Assembly: GCF_018449515.1 (NCBI RefSeq)
Contig: NZ_JAAVUQ010000046.1
Coordinates: 1 to 61,989, forward strand
Length of the DNA stretch: 61,989 nucleotides
From: Caballeronia sp. dw_19
GTDB lineage: Bacteria; Pseudomonadota; Gammaproteobacteria; Burkholderiales; Burkholderiaceae
Reading direction: 5' to 3'
Positions 33,709-41,641 of this stretch are shown in pieces. The notes beneath the pieces are model-generated. The model worked only from the letters and a program-made list of their open reading frames with translations, made no database searches and had not been told where the DNA came from. How positions within the stretch are numbered: the first letter of the stretch is position 1; the number at the start of each line of letters is the position of its first letter. Position numbers and translations under genes: made by a program.

Positions 33709-34938
33709 ATGCTCGACACAGAAACAGGCAGCAAAGGCCCGCTTAGCGGGATGCGCGTCATCGAACTGGCTCACATCATGTCCGGACCTATCTGCGGAAT
33801 GATGCTCGCTGACATGGGCGCCGATGTCATCAAGGTCGAGAAGGTTCCCGGCGGCGACGACTGCCGCCGTTTCGCTCCCATCCTGGAAGGCGGGGAGTCG
33901 GCGTCGTTCATGATCGTGAACCGCAATAAACGCGGCGTCGCGATCAACCTGAAGACCGACGGCGGCCGTGAAGTACTGCGAAAAATGCTCGCCACCGCCG
34001 ACGTAGTCACGGAGAACTACCGTCGCGGCACGATGGAAAAACTAGGCATGGGTTATGAAGCGCTCAAGGCGGAGAATCCCGGTTTGATCTATTGCGCCAT
34101 CTCGGGTTTCGGCCGCAGCGGTCCCATGGCCGACAAGGGCGGTTTCGATCTGATCGCGCAGGGGATGAGCGGTCTCATGAGCATGACCGGCGAACCCGGT
34201 CAGGCACCGATCAAAGCGGGCTCGCCGGTCACCGATATCAACGCAGGCATTCTCGCCGCGCTCGGAATCTGCGCGGCCTACGCCGGCAAGCAAAAGACCG
34301 GGCTGGGCCAGATGGTCGACACCTCGCTATTCGAAGCCGGTTTGCAGCAGATGTACTGGGCCTTCGCCAACTACTTCGCCGACGGCACGGTGTTGCCCAA
34401 GGCGGGCTCGGCGAATCCGACCAGCGCACCGTATCAGGCGTTCCGAACCCGCGACGGCTGGGTGAATATCGGCGCAGCGAATCAGAGTAATTATGAGCGG
34501 CTGGTTGGCGCGCTGGATATTCCGGGGCTTGACGAAGATGAACGTTTCAGGAGCAACGCAGGGCGTTTGAAACATCGGGGAGTACTGGTCGACATTCTGA
34601 CAGCGCGGCTCGTCGAGCGGACGACGAACGAATGGCTCGCGGCTTTCGATGCAATCGGCCTGCCGTCGGGGCCGGTGCTCGGCGTGCCCGAAGTGGTGGC
34701 GCATGAACAAGCGCTGGCGCGCGGAATGATTGTCGAGACGACGCATCCGGTAGCGGGGCGCATGCGCGGTCTGGGCCTGCCGATCCATTTCTCTGACGGG
34801 CGTACCGAGTCGCCCTTGGCCGCACCGCTGCTGGGGCAACATACAGTGGAAGTACTGCAGGAATATGGTTTCTCACAAGAACGTATTCATGCGCTAAAAC
34901 AGGAAGGTGCCATTCTCGTCAGCGATGTAACGGTCTGA
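33709..34938 (+). CDS. Class III CoA-transferase (CaiB/formyl-CoA transferase family)
   Basis: A 409-residue acyl-CoA transferase. Family marks: RVIELAHIMSGP at the N-terminus, GADVIKVEK, NRNKRGVAINL, and Asp176 in SPVTDINAG, the position of the Asp that carries the CoA-mixed anhydride. These enzymes move CoA between carboxylic acids (oxalate, carnitine, succinate, mesaconate and others). The ATG overlaps the end of the crotonase gene (TGAAATG), so the two are translated together. It ends the group; a strong hairpin follows. Confidence 0.92.
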   Translation: MLDTETGSKGPLSGMRVIELAHIMSGPICGMMLADMGADVIKVEKVPGGDDCRRFAPILEGGESASFMIVNRNKRGVAINLKTDGGREVLRKMLATADVVTENYRRGTMEKLGMGYEALKAENPGLIYCAISGFGRSGPMADKGGFDLIAQGMSGLMSMTGEPGQAPIKAGSPVTDINAGILAALGICAAYAGKQKTGLGQMVDTSLFEAGLQQMYWAFANYFADGTVLPKAGSANPTSAPYQAFRTRDGWVNIGAANQSNYERLVGALDIPGLDEDERFRSNAGRLKHRGVLVDILTARLVERTTNEWLAAFDAIGLPSGPVLGVPEVVAHEQALARGMIVETTHPVAGRMRGLGLPIHFSDGRTESPLAAPLLGQHTVEVLQEYGFSQERIHALKQEGAILVSDVTV

Positions 34939-34957
34939 GTCCATGTTTTCAAAGGCT

Positions 34958-34983
34958 GAGACGTCCGGCGTGCCGGACGTCTC
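34958..34983 (+). terminator. Hairpin after the CoA-transferase gene
   Basis: Perfect 12-bp inverted repeat GAGACGTCCGGC/GCCGGACGTCTC with only 2 nt between arms, 19 bp after the stop codon. There is no U-run, so it may be a factor-assisted terminator or mRNA-protecting stem. Confidence 0.6.
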
Positions 34984-35270
34984 GCAGCTAAATCCGCTTG
35001 GACCGGACTTCACTCATAACGCTAAGCACATTCCCGTTCTAGAGAAATGCCTTAACCCGCCAGCAAGATGATTTAATCCGTCATCGTCCGAAAACACCGC
35101 GTCGCATTTGATCAATATCGTGAGCAAAAGCATCGCCTGACGCCCAGTCATCCGGTGATAAGCTACGCGATGTTCAGACAACTCGGTTCTCGCATCGGGT
35201 TCGCTCGACTCAGCGTTATCGCACGACGCTTGCGCGGGGACGCCGCGTTTCCTTCGGATCATGAATCACT
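34984..35270. other. Intergenic region upstream of the EamA gene
   Basis: About 290 bp, with no gene or repeat recognised; it should carry the EamA promoter. Confidence 0.35.
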
Positions 35271-36167
35271 ATGCCTGCAACCATTGCCCAAAGCAGAGCG
35301 GTGCCGCTGCGCAGCATCACGCAAATCCTCGCCGCCATGTTTTGCTTTGCAGTGGTCGATGCCCTGGCAAAGTCGGTCAGCCTGAAATACCCCGCTAACG
35401 AGATCACGTTCTTTCGGATGATCTTCGGCTTGTTGCCCGCGTTCGCGATGTGCATGCAAGGCAAACCCTTGAGCGAGCGGCTAAGGACACTGGATTTTCG
35501 CGCGCAGACACTCCGCGCGATTACCTTGCTTTGCGCACTCGGACTGTTCTTTGCGGGGTTGCCTTACGTGCCTTTGAGCGAAGCGGTTGCTATCGTCTAT
35601 TCGGAGACGATCTTCGTGATCGTGCTGGCGCCCTTGCTTCTCAAGGAAACGCTAAGACGTCGTGATGCCGGTGCGGCCGCGATCGGTTTTATCGGCGTGC
35701 TTTTAGTCGTGCGTCCAAGCAGCGATCAGACAAGTTGGCTCGGCCCCGTGCTCCTTGTAGCCAGCGCGATTTTCGGGGCGTTGTCGATTCTGCAAATCAA
35801 ACGTATCCGCGCATCGAACGATTCGAGTGTCACCGTGCTTTACTTCACCTTCATTGGTGCGGTCGTCAGCGGGCTTTCGCTCTTTTTCGCGTGGCAAACG
35901 CCGACGCTGGATTTCGTGGCCGTAATGGGCTTGCTCGGCGTCCTGGCCGGCACTGGGCAACTGCTGTTGACCATGGCGTTCCGACAAGTCGATGCAAGCG
36001 CGCTCGCACCGTATAACTACACCAGCATTGTCTGGGCAGCGATCTTTGGGTATGCGGTCTGGGGAGAGACAGTCGGCATGGTGTCGCTGATCGGTATCTT
36101 GCTGATTGTCGGAAGCTCGATACTGGTTGCTATCAGGAGTAAGCAGGCCGATGGTCCGCTGGTTTAA
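35271..36167 (+). CDS. EamA/DMT-family transporter
   Basis: A 298-residue protein with ten hydrophobic segments in two EamA halves (first half FRMIFGLLPAFAMC, LPLSEAVAIVYSETIFVIVLAPLLLKE region; second half TGQLLLTMAFRQVDASALAPYNYTSIVW region). The family exports amino acids and other metabolites, or takes up nucleotide-sugar precursors; the substrate is unknown. It is convergent with the LysE gene, with 21 bp between stops. It is intact, unlike the EamA fragment at 10.5 kb. Confidence 0.88.
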   Translation: MPATIAQSRAVPLRSITQILAAMFCFAVVDALAKSVSLKYPANEITFFRMIFGLLPAFAMCMQGKPLSERLRTLDFRAQTLRAITLLCALGLFFAGLPYVPLSEAVAIVYSETIFVIVLAPLLLKETLRRRDAGAAAIGFIGVLLVVRPSSDQTSWLGPVLLVASAIFGALSILQIKRIRASNDSSVTVLYFTFIGAVVSGLSLFFAWQTPTLDFVAVMGLLGVLAGTGQLLLTMAFRQVDASALAPYNYTSIVWAAIFGYAVWGETVGMVSLIGILLIVGSSILVAIRSKQADGPLV

Positions 36168-36188
36168 TCAAGCGAACCGAAGGCCGTC

Positions 36189-36818
36189 TTAATCAATCGA
36201 CAACCTCAACGCAAACGCCAGCAAGGCAATCGAGAACGTCCAGCGTTGCACGACTTGAGCGCGTGGATGGCTGCGCAGCCAGCGCGATAACCGTATGGCG
36301 GAAAACGCGAGCGTTGTGTCGAAAATCGCGCCGACAGCAACCAGCACCACGCCCAACTCAAGAACCTGCGCCCAGACCGCGCCCGCTTCCGGATGGACGA
36401 ATTGCGGCAGCAGGACCGAACAGAACAGCAGCGCTTTGGGATTGAGCAGATTGCCCAGCACGCCCTTCGACAAGGCGGCGCGCAAGGTTGGGCGCGTCTT
36501 CGATCTCGCGCGGCTGTCGTCGAGACCGAACGCCGGCGAGCGAAAAATCTGGATCGCCACGTACGCCAGATACAACGCTCCCGCAATACGCACACCGTCG
36601 TATAGCCACGGCGCGCTACGCAGCAACGCCGCGACGCCAAGCGCCGACAACGTAACGTGCAGACTGCGGGCAATCGCCAGACCGGCAGCGGTCGACAGTC
36701 CGTGCCTCAAGCCATGCGATGAACTCCCCTGCAGGATGAGCGCCATATCCGGACCAGGAAGCGCATACACGACCGCGAGGGCCCCGATAAAGACGAGCAG
36801 CAATTGCAGCGAGACCAT
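36189..36818 (-). CDS. LysE/RhtB-family amino-acid exporter
   Basis: A 209-residue protein with six hydrophobic segments and the family motif ALPGPDMALIL at residues 19-29. The LPGP helix and NLLNPKALLF (near 120) are diagnostic. It exports amino acids or derivatives such as homoserine lactone or threonine. The ribosome site GGAGG is 8 bp before the start. It is transcribed away from the neighbouring nucleotide cluster. Confidence 0.92.
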   Translation of the reverse strand: MVSLQLLLVFIGALAVVYALPGPDMALILQGSSSHGLRHGLSTAAGLAIARSLHVTLSALGVAALLRSAPWLYDGVRIAGALYLAYVAIQIFRSPAFGLDDSRARSKTRPTLRAALSKGVLGNLLNPKALLFCSVLLPQFVHPEAGAVWAQVLELGVVLVAVGAIFDTTLAFSAIRLSRWLRSHPRAQVVQRWTFSIALLAFALRLSID

Positions 36819-36935
36819 GATCCAACCTCCATTTCGAAGGTTTGATATTGCCGCTGATCGATGAGCGTTTTCTGGCGTAGTTGTGTCTGTTTTGAGGCGC
36901 GCTTAGGGGAAAACGCCAAGCGTCCAGTCTTGATG

Positions 36936-37304
36936 TCAGACAGTCGCCTCCGGAATCTCCCCCGCGCTTCTATAAACCGGCAAGCCGAGTTCTTCAGCCA
37001 GGCGGACATCGGCATCGGCGCCCTGGGACGCGCCGTCGATTCGATACACCGCGTGACATTGCCTTATCAGGCGATTCGCGACCGGGTATAAGAACGTTTC
37101 GCTGATCGGATCGCCCACCGCTTTGGAGCCTGCCGCAGCCGCTAGCGGAAGCGCTGCCCACTCGCCGATCATGGGCATATGTCCGCGCCGGTAGACCTGC
37201 AACGCAGCCTCTTCAAGCCGATGAAGATTGCCGGCAATCAACGCGGCATTCCCTTTTGTGCCGCTGCGATACGGTCCCGCGATGAGTATCAGTCGAGGTC
37301 TCAC
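36936..37304 (-). CDS. DUF4406 protein (nucleoside deoxyribosyltransferase-like)
   Basis: A 122-residue single-domain protein with the DUF4406 marks: LILIAGPYRSGT at the N-terminus and DGASQGADADVRLAEELGLP near residue 90-110. The fold is related to nucleoside 2-deoxyribosyltransferases, but no activity is established for this family to my knowledge. It starts at GTG (37304), overlapping the NudK-like stop by four bases with AAGGAG 6 bp upstream, so it is coupled to the NUDIX gene and probably acts on a related nucleotide. Confidence 0.8.
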   Translation of the reverse strand: MRPRLILIAGPYRSGTKGNAALIAGNLHRLEEAALQVYRRGHMPMIGEWAALPLAAAAGSKAVGDPISETFLYPVANRLIRQCHAVYRIDGASQGADADVRLAEELGLPVYRSAGEIPEATV

Positions 37305-37900
37305 CACGCGCTCCTTTCAAGCACCGGGTTTAATGCAGCGAATTGCAGCAGCATGATGGTTTTCGCATCGACGATCTCGCCGCGACGCACCGCATCCAGC
37401 GCATCGTCGAGCGTCAATTCGATCACTTCAAGATCCTCGCCCTCCGCCTCCACGCCGCCGCCGTGTCCCACGCGCGTCGAAGCGTCGTACTCGGCGATGA
37501 AGAAATGCAGCTTCTCCGTGACCGAACCGGGGCTCATGTACGCTTCAAAAACCTTCTGCACATTGTCCACCCGATACCCGGTTTCCTCTTCCGCTTCGGC
37601 GCGGATCCGCTCCTCAGGCGAGGCGTTGTCGAGCAACCCGGCGGCCGCCTCGATCATCATGCCGTCGTGGCCATTGACGAACGCGGGCAACCTGAACTGC
37701 CGGGTCAGCACGACGGTTCGCCGGTCGCGGTTGAACAACAGGATCGTCGCCCCGTTGCCCCGGTCGTAGGTCTCGCGGCTTTGACGCTGCCACGCCCCGT
37801 CGCGGCGCTGGAAGTCGAACGTCGTCTTCTTCAGCACGTACCAGTCGTTGGACAGAACCGTTGTGTCGACAATGCGAACCCTGTCTTTTGTAGCCACCAT
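37301..37900 (-). CDS. nudK: NUDIX hydrolase, GDP-mannose/ADP-sugar pyrophosphatase (NudK-like)
   Basis: A 199-residue NUDIX enzyme that closely follows E. coli NudK: AAGLLDN, then EAEEETGY as the metal-binding end of the NUDIX box, AYMSPGSVTEKLHFFIAEY and GGGVE. The first Glu of the canonical GX5EX7 box is Ser here, while the last Glu pair is intact. NudK hydrolyses GDP-mannose and related sugar nucleotides. The start at 37900 has GGAG upstream; a longer frame adds 12 residues without support. It is divergent from a DeoR gene. Confidence 0.87.
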   Translation of the reverse strand: MVATKDRVRIVDTTVLSNDWYVLKKTTFDFQRRDGAWQRQSRETYDRGNGATILLFNRDRRTVVLTRQFRLPAFVNGHDGMMIEAAAGLLDNASPEERIRAEAEEETGYRVDNVQKVFEAYMSPGSVTEKLHFFIAEYDASTRVGHGGGVEAEGEDLEVIELTLDDALDAVRRGEIVDAKTIMLLQFAALNPVLERSAW

Positions 37901-37940
37901 CTTGTCAGCTCCACATCGCGCAAAAGGAGCAGTCATGGTA

Positions 37941-37977
37941 TCGTGCAGATTCGTGCAATATCAAGATATTTCGTGTA
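37941..37977. promoter_or_regulatory. Phased direct repeats, candidate DeoR operator
   Basis: TCGTGCA at 37941, TCGTGCA at 37951 and TCGTGTA at 37971: three copies on one face of the helix (10 and 20 bp apart), with an ATATC/GATAT inverted repeat between the second and third. They occupy the short gap between the divergent NudK-like and DeoR genes. DeoR proteins often bind direct repeats, so autoregulation and control of the NUDIX-DUF4406 pair is likely. Confidence 0.55.
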
Positions 37978-37983
37978 AACGCC

Positions 37984-38739
37984 ATGCTGACATCTCAACG
38001 CAAGAAAGCGATCCTCAAGACCCTGGCGCGTGATGGACAAGTGCTCGCCAAACAACTCAGCGAGACGTTCGGGGTATCGGAGGACACGGTGCGGCGCGAC
38101 CTGCGCGAGTTGGCCGCCGAGGGATTGCTGCAACGCGTTCACGGCGGCGCGCTGCCCGCTTCTACGGCCGTGGCGCCGTTCGCCGAGCGCCGGGGCCTGG
38201 AGTCGGCGGCCAAGCGCGCGATCGCCACAGCGGCGGCGGCCATGATCGAAACCGGGCAGGTGGTGATCATCGATGGCGGCACGACTTCCGCCGAACTCAT
38301 CCGCCAGATCCCGCAGGATTTATCGGCCACGGTGGTGACGCATAGCCCGAGTGTCGCTGTCGGGCTGGTCGATCATCCGTTGATCGAGGTGATTGTCATC
38401 GGCGGCCGGCTTTTCAAGCATTCAATCGTGACGGTCGGCGCCGCCGCCGTTGAAGCGATGTCGCATATCCAGGCCGATATCTATTTCATGGGCGTGACCG
38501 GCGTGCATCCGACTGCGGGCTTGAGCACCGGCAATTTCGAGGAAGCGTTTGTAAAGCGCGCGCTTGCCGCTCACGCGGCGGAAACGGTTGTGCTGGCTTC
38601 ATCCGACAAGATCAACGCTGCGTCGCAGTATGTGATCGGCGGCATCACGCTGGCTCAGACGATCATTGTCGAGCGGGAAACAGAGCTTGCACTGACCCAG
38701 CCGCTAGAGGACGCAGGTATGACGATAGTGCGGGCTTGA
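37984..38739 (+). CDS. DeoR-family transcriptional regulator
   Basis: A 251-residue regulator: N-terminal HTH (residues about 5-56, LAKQLSETFGVSEDTVRRDL) and the DeoR-C sensor with VIIDGGTTSAELI near residue 93. This is the GlpR/AgaR type with phosphosugar recognition. It lies between the divergent NudK-DUF4406 pair and the convergent deoxyribosyltransferase fusion gene; the phased repeats in front of it are a probable autoregulatory site. Confidence 0.92.
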   Translation: MLTSQRKKAILKTLARDGQVLAKQLSETFGVSEDTVRRDLRELAAEGLLQRVHGGALPASTAVAPFAERRGLESAAKRAIATAAAAMIETGQVVIIDGGTTSAELIRQIPQDLSATVVTHSPSVAVGLVDHPLIEVIVIGGRLFKHSIVTVGAAAVEAMSHIQADIYFMGVTGVHPTAGLSTGNFEEAFVKRALAAHAAETVVLASSDKINAASQYVIGGITLAQTIIVERETELALTQPLEDAGMTIVRA

Positions 38740-38797
38740 TCGGGAACAAGCAGAGAACAAGGGGTCCTGTCGCATTTAGCGTTCTCACTCGTTCCGA

Positions 38798-39487
38798 CTA
38801 GAACTGCCCGCTTGCAAGCATGGCGTCCAGGCACGCTTGCGGGCCGCCCACGACAATACGGGCAGTGCACGCCAGCATCAGATTCATGTTCAAGCCGAAG
38901 TCTTCGACCAGGAAACCATTTGCGCAATACGCGGCGGATTCGTCCGTCTTTACCGATACGCGCTCGAGCAGCGATCGGTCGTCGTCGATATACGCCCATA
39001 TCGGCTTGCCGAGCGCAGCAGCAAAACCGACTTCGAACGCGGTTCCGCTGTCCGGCTCGCCCGCTCCGCGAAAGTCGTTGAGGTTGGCGAGGATGATGTC
39101 GGCGGAACGAATGGCGTCCATGTTTGCGCGGCAGATCCACTGCGCTTTTGCGCGGGGCTCAAGCTCGTCGGGAACCTGTCCGTCGAGCGGATAGAGACCG
39201 ATCATCCCGCGGCCCTGGCAGAGCGCTTTCAGATGCTGGCCGTGACTGAGCGCGTCGCTGCGGAAAACGTCGAAGCCCGCGAGGTAGACGCGCGGGGTGG
39301 CCGCGGCGCGCTCGATGGGTAAAGGGGCGGGTGCAAAATGCCCTTCGCGCACTTTGCGTCGAACCCGGTTCAATTGCTTATGAACCGACGCCACCAGTTT
39401 TCCGGTGCGCATCGCAATTTCCTCGACGCTTAAGCCCTGGTCGACCAGTTCGATTAAAGTCAGTTGCTTCTTGGTTGGCCCGCGCAT
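38798..39487 (-). CDS. HTH - nucleoside 2-deoxyribosyltransferase fusion
   Basis: A 229-residue two-domain protein. Residues about 1-50 form an HTH of the sigma-4/LuxR kind (LIELVDQGLSVEEIAMRTGK). Residues about 65-229 are a nucleoside 2-deoxyribosyltransferase with PRVYLAGFDVFR, the ANLNDFRG Asp, and SGTAFEVGFA holding the catalytic Glu. The enzyme exchanges or hydrolyses bases of deoxynucleosides or deoxynucleotides; fusion to an HTH suggests DNA binding or a nucleotide-sensing regulator. GAGGAG precedes the ATG at 39487. It is convergent with the DeoR gene and close to a second protein of the same fold (DUF4406). Confidence 0.85.
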   Translation of the reverse strand: MRGPTKKQLTLIELVDQGLSVEEIAMRTGKLVASVHKQLNRVRRKVREGHFAPAPLPIERAAATPRVYLAGFDVFRSDALSHGQHLKALCQGRGMIGLYPLDGQVPDELEPRAKAQWICRANMDAIRSADIILANLNDFRGAGEPDSGTAFEVGFAAALGKPIWAYIDDDRSLLERVSVKTDESAAYCANGFLVEDFGLNMNLMLACTARIVVGGPQACLDAMLASGQF

Positions 39488-40120
39488 TGCTCTCCTCATA
39501 TACCGCTTTCGGCAGACATTCCCCGACACGGGCGTAAGTAGAATAGCGAACGCGGGTCAAGTCAAGAACCCCGTTGTGTGCGCTCAAAACATAGGATACG
39601 ACAGTGCCCGGAAAGTCTGCGACCTCGACGCAATCCGCTGTCGGTTGACGCCCTTTAGAGGGATAGCGAGGTCGAGCGTCGTGATTCAGGTAGCCGCCTT
39701 CCATGATCCAGCTCCCTGTCAAACCGTCCAGGTCCGGACAAAGGACACATCACGTTGCTGATACATTTGTGGCCGATGGCGGTGATGGAGATCCTGTTAT
39801 TCTGTTTTTATCGCGCTGTGGCTACGCATGAGGGTGTGATGCACCCGTGACCACCAGCGCCGCTTTCGCGGGCTGGAATTTGCCGTCTTACTTCGTTGGG
39901 CACGTTTGGTGGAAACCTGCCTAACCCGTAGTGCGCCGATAAAGCCTCTCAATGCCGCGCACTATCAGCCCAAGGCGGCCTCGGGGCGAACTTCCTGTTG
40001 ATTTCCCCCGGAAACTGACCCACTTTTAGTCTAAGCGGGTCTGTTTTGCGTGGCCATCAACAGCCGGGATATGAAGCTCCCGCGCGTCCGGATGGCTAGC
40101 AGTTGGCAATCACGGCACAT
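39488..40120. other. Gene-poor stretch, possible insertion-sequence end at 39996-40041
   Basis: No protein-like frame is seen. At 39996 a sequence beginning TGTTGATTTCC, followed by GGAAACTGACCCACTTTTAG, resembles the terminal repeats I remember from IS21-type elements, but no transposase or second end is present. Base composition is patchier and less GC-rich than the surrounding genes, which would fit old foreign DNA. Confidence 0.35.
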
Positions 40121-40321
40121 TCACGAATCCCGATCAGCGACGAAGCCACGACAAGGCGTGTCCGTTGTCGGCTTATGATGGAATCTACGCTTTCCCAGCG
40201 TGCTGTCGGTATGGAAGGCATCGGGACACTCCGCCTTCAATTTTTCGATCGTCATGTCAATATGCTCAATGCCGATCTTTGATGCGTTAATCAATTCTGT
40301 TCGATGAGGATAGCTGATCAT
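40121..40321 (-). CDS. Small hypothetical protein
   Basis: 66 residues, start preceded by GAGAGA. The sequence (GIEHIDMTIEKLKAECPDAFH; LGKRRFHHKPTTD) looks protein-like, with an amphipathic helix and balanced charge, but I recognise no family. It is isolated in a gene-poor region, so it could be a fragment of a lost gene. Confidence 0.4.
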   Translation of the reverse strand: MISYPHRTELINASKIGIEHIDMTIEKLKAECPDAFHTDSTLGKRRFHHKPTTDTPCRGFVADRDS

Positions 40322-40605
40322 TATGGTCTCTCACTTACCGGGAAGGTTTGCTACGCAATGGAACTTGTCAAAGGTTGTTCGCTGCAAGTGCCAGTGCGCA
40401 TTGACTGGATACATCGTATAGGCAGTCATTTAGGGAAAATTGCGTCGCGGCCATCGAACGCATACGGTGGACTTCGTGCCTGTATTCCGACTGTCGGGTC
40501 ACCGACGCACCGCGGTACAAGGCGGTTCGACTACTTAGACCGCGCGAAGACCAGGCGGCGAACTGCGGATGGAATAGCAAGGCCTTGGGGCATGGGTCGT
40601 CAGTA
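40322..40605. other. Intergenic, nothing recognised
   Basis: About 280 bp between the small hypothetical frame and the lipoprotein gene stop codon; no clear terminator or repeat. Confidence 0.35.
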
Positions 40606-41151
40606 CTACCAGTCGCCGAAAGGCTGCGGATAGCCATAGACGACCGGCGCAGGCGCAAGGACAGGCGGCGGTGCGTACATTGGCGCGGTCGCAAAGCCGA
40701 CCGCCTGTGTGATTTGATTTCCCTTGGACGCCATGCATTGCGAATAAGCGGCGTCGTAGCGGGCTTGCAGACTGGCCGAGGTGGCTTGAGCCCCGTTGGC
40801 GCCCGCAGCGCTGCCAAGCAGCAAGCCAGCGCCAGCGCCAATCGCCGCGCCGATACCGGCATCGCCCGCTGCCGCGCCGAATAGCGCGCCTGCCGCCGCG
40901 CCGCCTACGGTGCCGATCGCCCCGCTGCGTAGACCGTCGTTGGCCGCCGCCGATGGTTGCGAGGCATTGTCAGAGCGGAACGCATAATCCCTGCACGCGT
41001 AATCTTCCTGCTGGAATTTGCTCAGCGGCTCTCCTTTCGGCGGCAACGCGACCACGGTCGGGCCGGTGGGAGGAATGACGGCGCACCCGGCCAAGGTGAG
41101 GGCGATCAAGCATAGAGGTGTTGCCGCGCTCGCGAGTCGTAGACGTTTCAT
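40606..41151 (-). CDS. Glycine-zipper lipoprotein
   Basis: A 181-residue exported protein. The lipobox LTLAGC ends at about residue 24, predicting an N-terminally lipidated protein. A glycine-zipper block follows (GAIGTVGGAAAGALFGAAAGDAG region, residues about 70-110), then ARYDAAYSQCMASKGN, a C-terminal feature of YMGG-type proteins, and a Pro/Ala/Tyr-rich tail. Such proteins pack in or near the outer membrane; the role is unknown. No clear ribosome site. Upstream lies a decayed hydrolase gene. Confidence 0.85.
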   Translation of the reverse strand: MKRLRLASAATPLCLIALTLAGCAVIPPTGPTVVALPPKGEPLSKFQQEDYACRDYAFRSDNASQPSAAANDGLRSGAIGTVGGAAAGALFGAAAGDAGIGAAIGAGAGLLLGSAAGANGAQATSASLQARYDAAYSQCMASKGNQITQAVGFATAPMYAPPPVLAPAPVVYGYPQPFGDW

Positions 41152-41227
41152 GATGTCGATATCCAATAGTGAGTACATGGATGACACTGTGACGTCGAAG
41201 AATTAGCGTTGAATTACCTCACGGCGA

Positions 41228-41590
41228 GTGAGGATCCTCTTGCCAGGCCCAATGACGGGTCTTCTGCCATTGCCGTCGGTCGCTCGGCGACGGCAGAGCG
41301 ACCGCTGTGGTGGACGCCAATTCGATGGGGCGGAGCTAGACAGTGCCTGGCTACTCGAGACACCGGATAGGCCGGCCTTGCTGGTTCTCAAGCGCGGCGA
41401 GATTCATTGCGAGCAGTATTGGCTGACCGGGGACCGGATGTGCAGTGGATCTCATGGCCGGTCGCGACGCGCTTCATTTCCATGCTCGAAATCGAACCTG
41501 GAAAGCATCTCGGAGACCGCCGCTGTCGCAGAAGCCAAACCCCGTCGGGCACCCCGTTCGTCAATTTTCACGTCGAACGGGAATGCTAGC
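41228..41590 (+). pseudogene. Serine hydrolase (class C beta-lactamase-like), frameshifted remnant
   Basis: One frame gives FDGAELDSAWLLE then ALLVLKRGEIHCEQYWLTG. After a frameshift near 41435 another frame gives DVQWISWPVATRFISML, which corresponds to the SxxK active-site helix of serine hydrolases of the 6-aminohexanoate-hydrolase type, with the active-site Ser-Val-Ala-Lys replaced by WPVATR. The sequence then degrades with no open continuation. The catalytic Ser and Lys are lost and the C-terminal two thirds are missing. Confidence 0.6.
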
Positions 41591-41641
41591 CGTATGGCGA
41601 CGGTGGCAGGTGCGGCGTGTCGAGAATGGATCCCGAGCCGC

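Noticed and set aside
38655..39140. Minus-strand frame crossing the DeoR and deoxyribosyltransferase genes
   Set aside because: It overlaps two well-supported genes and has no motif.
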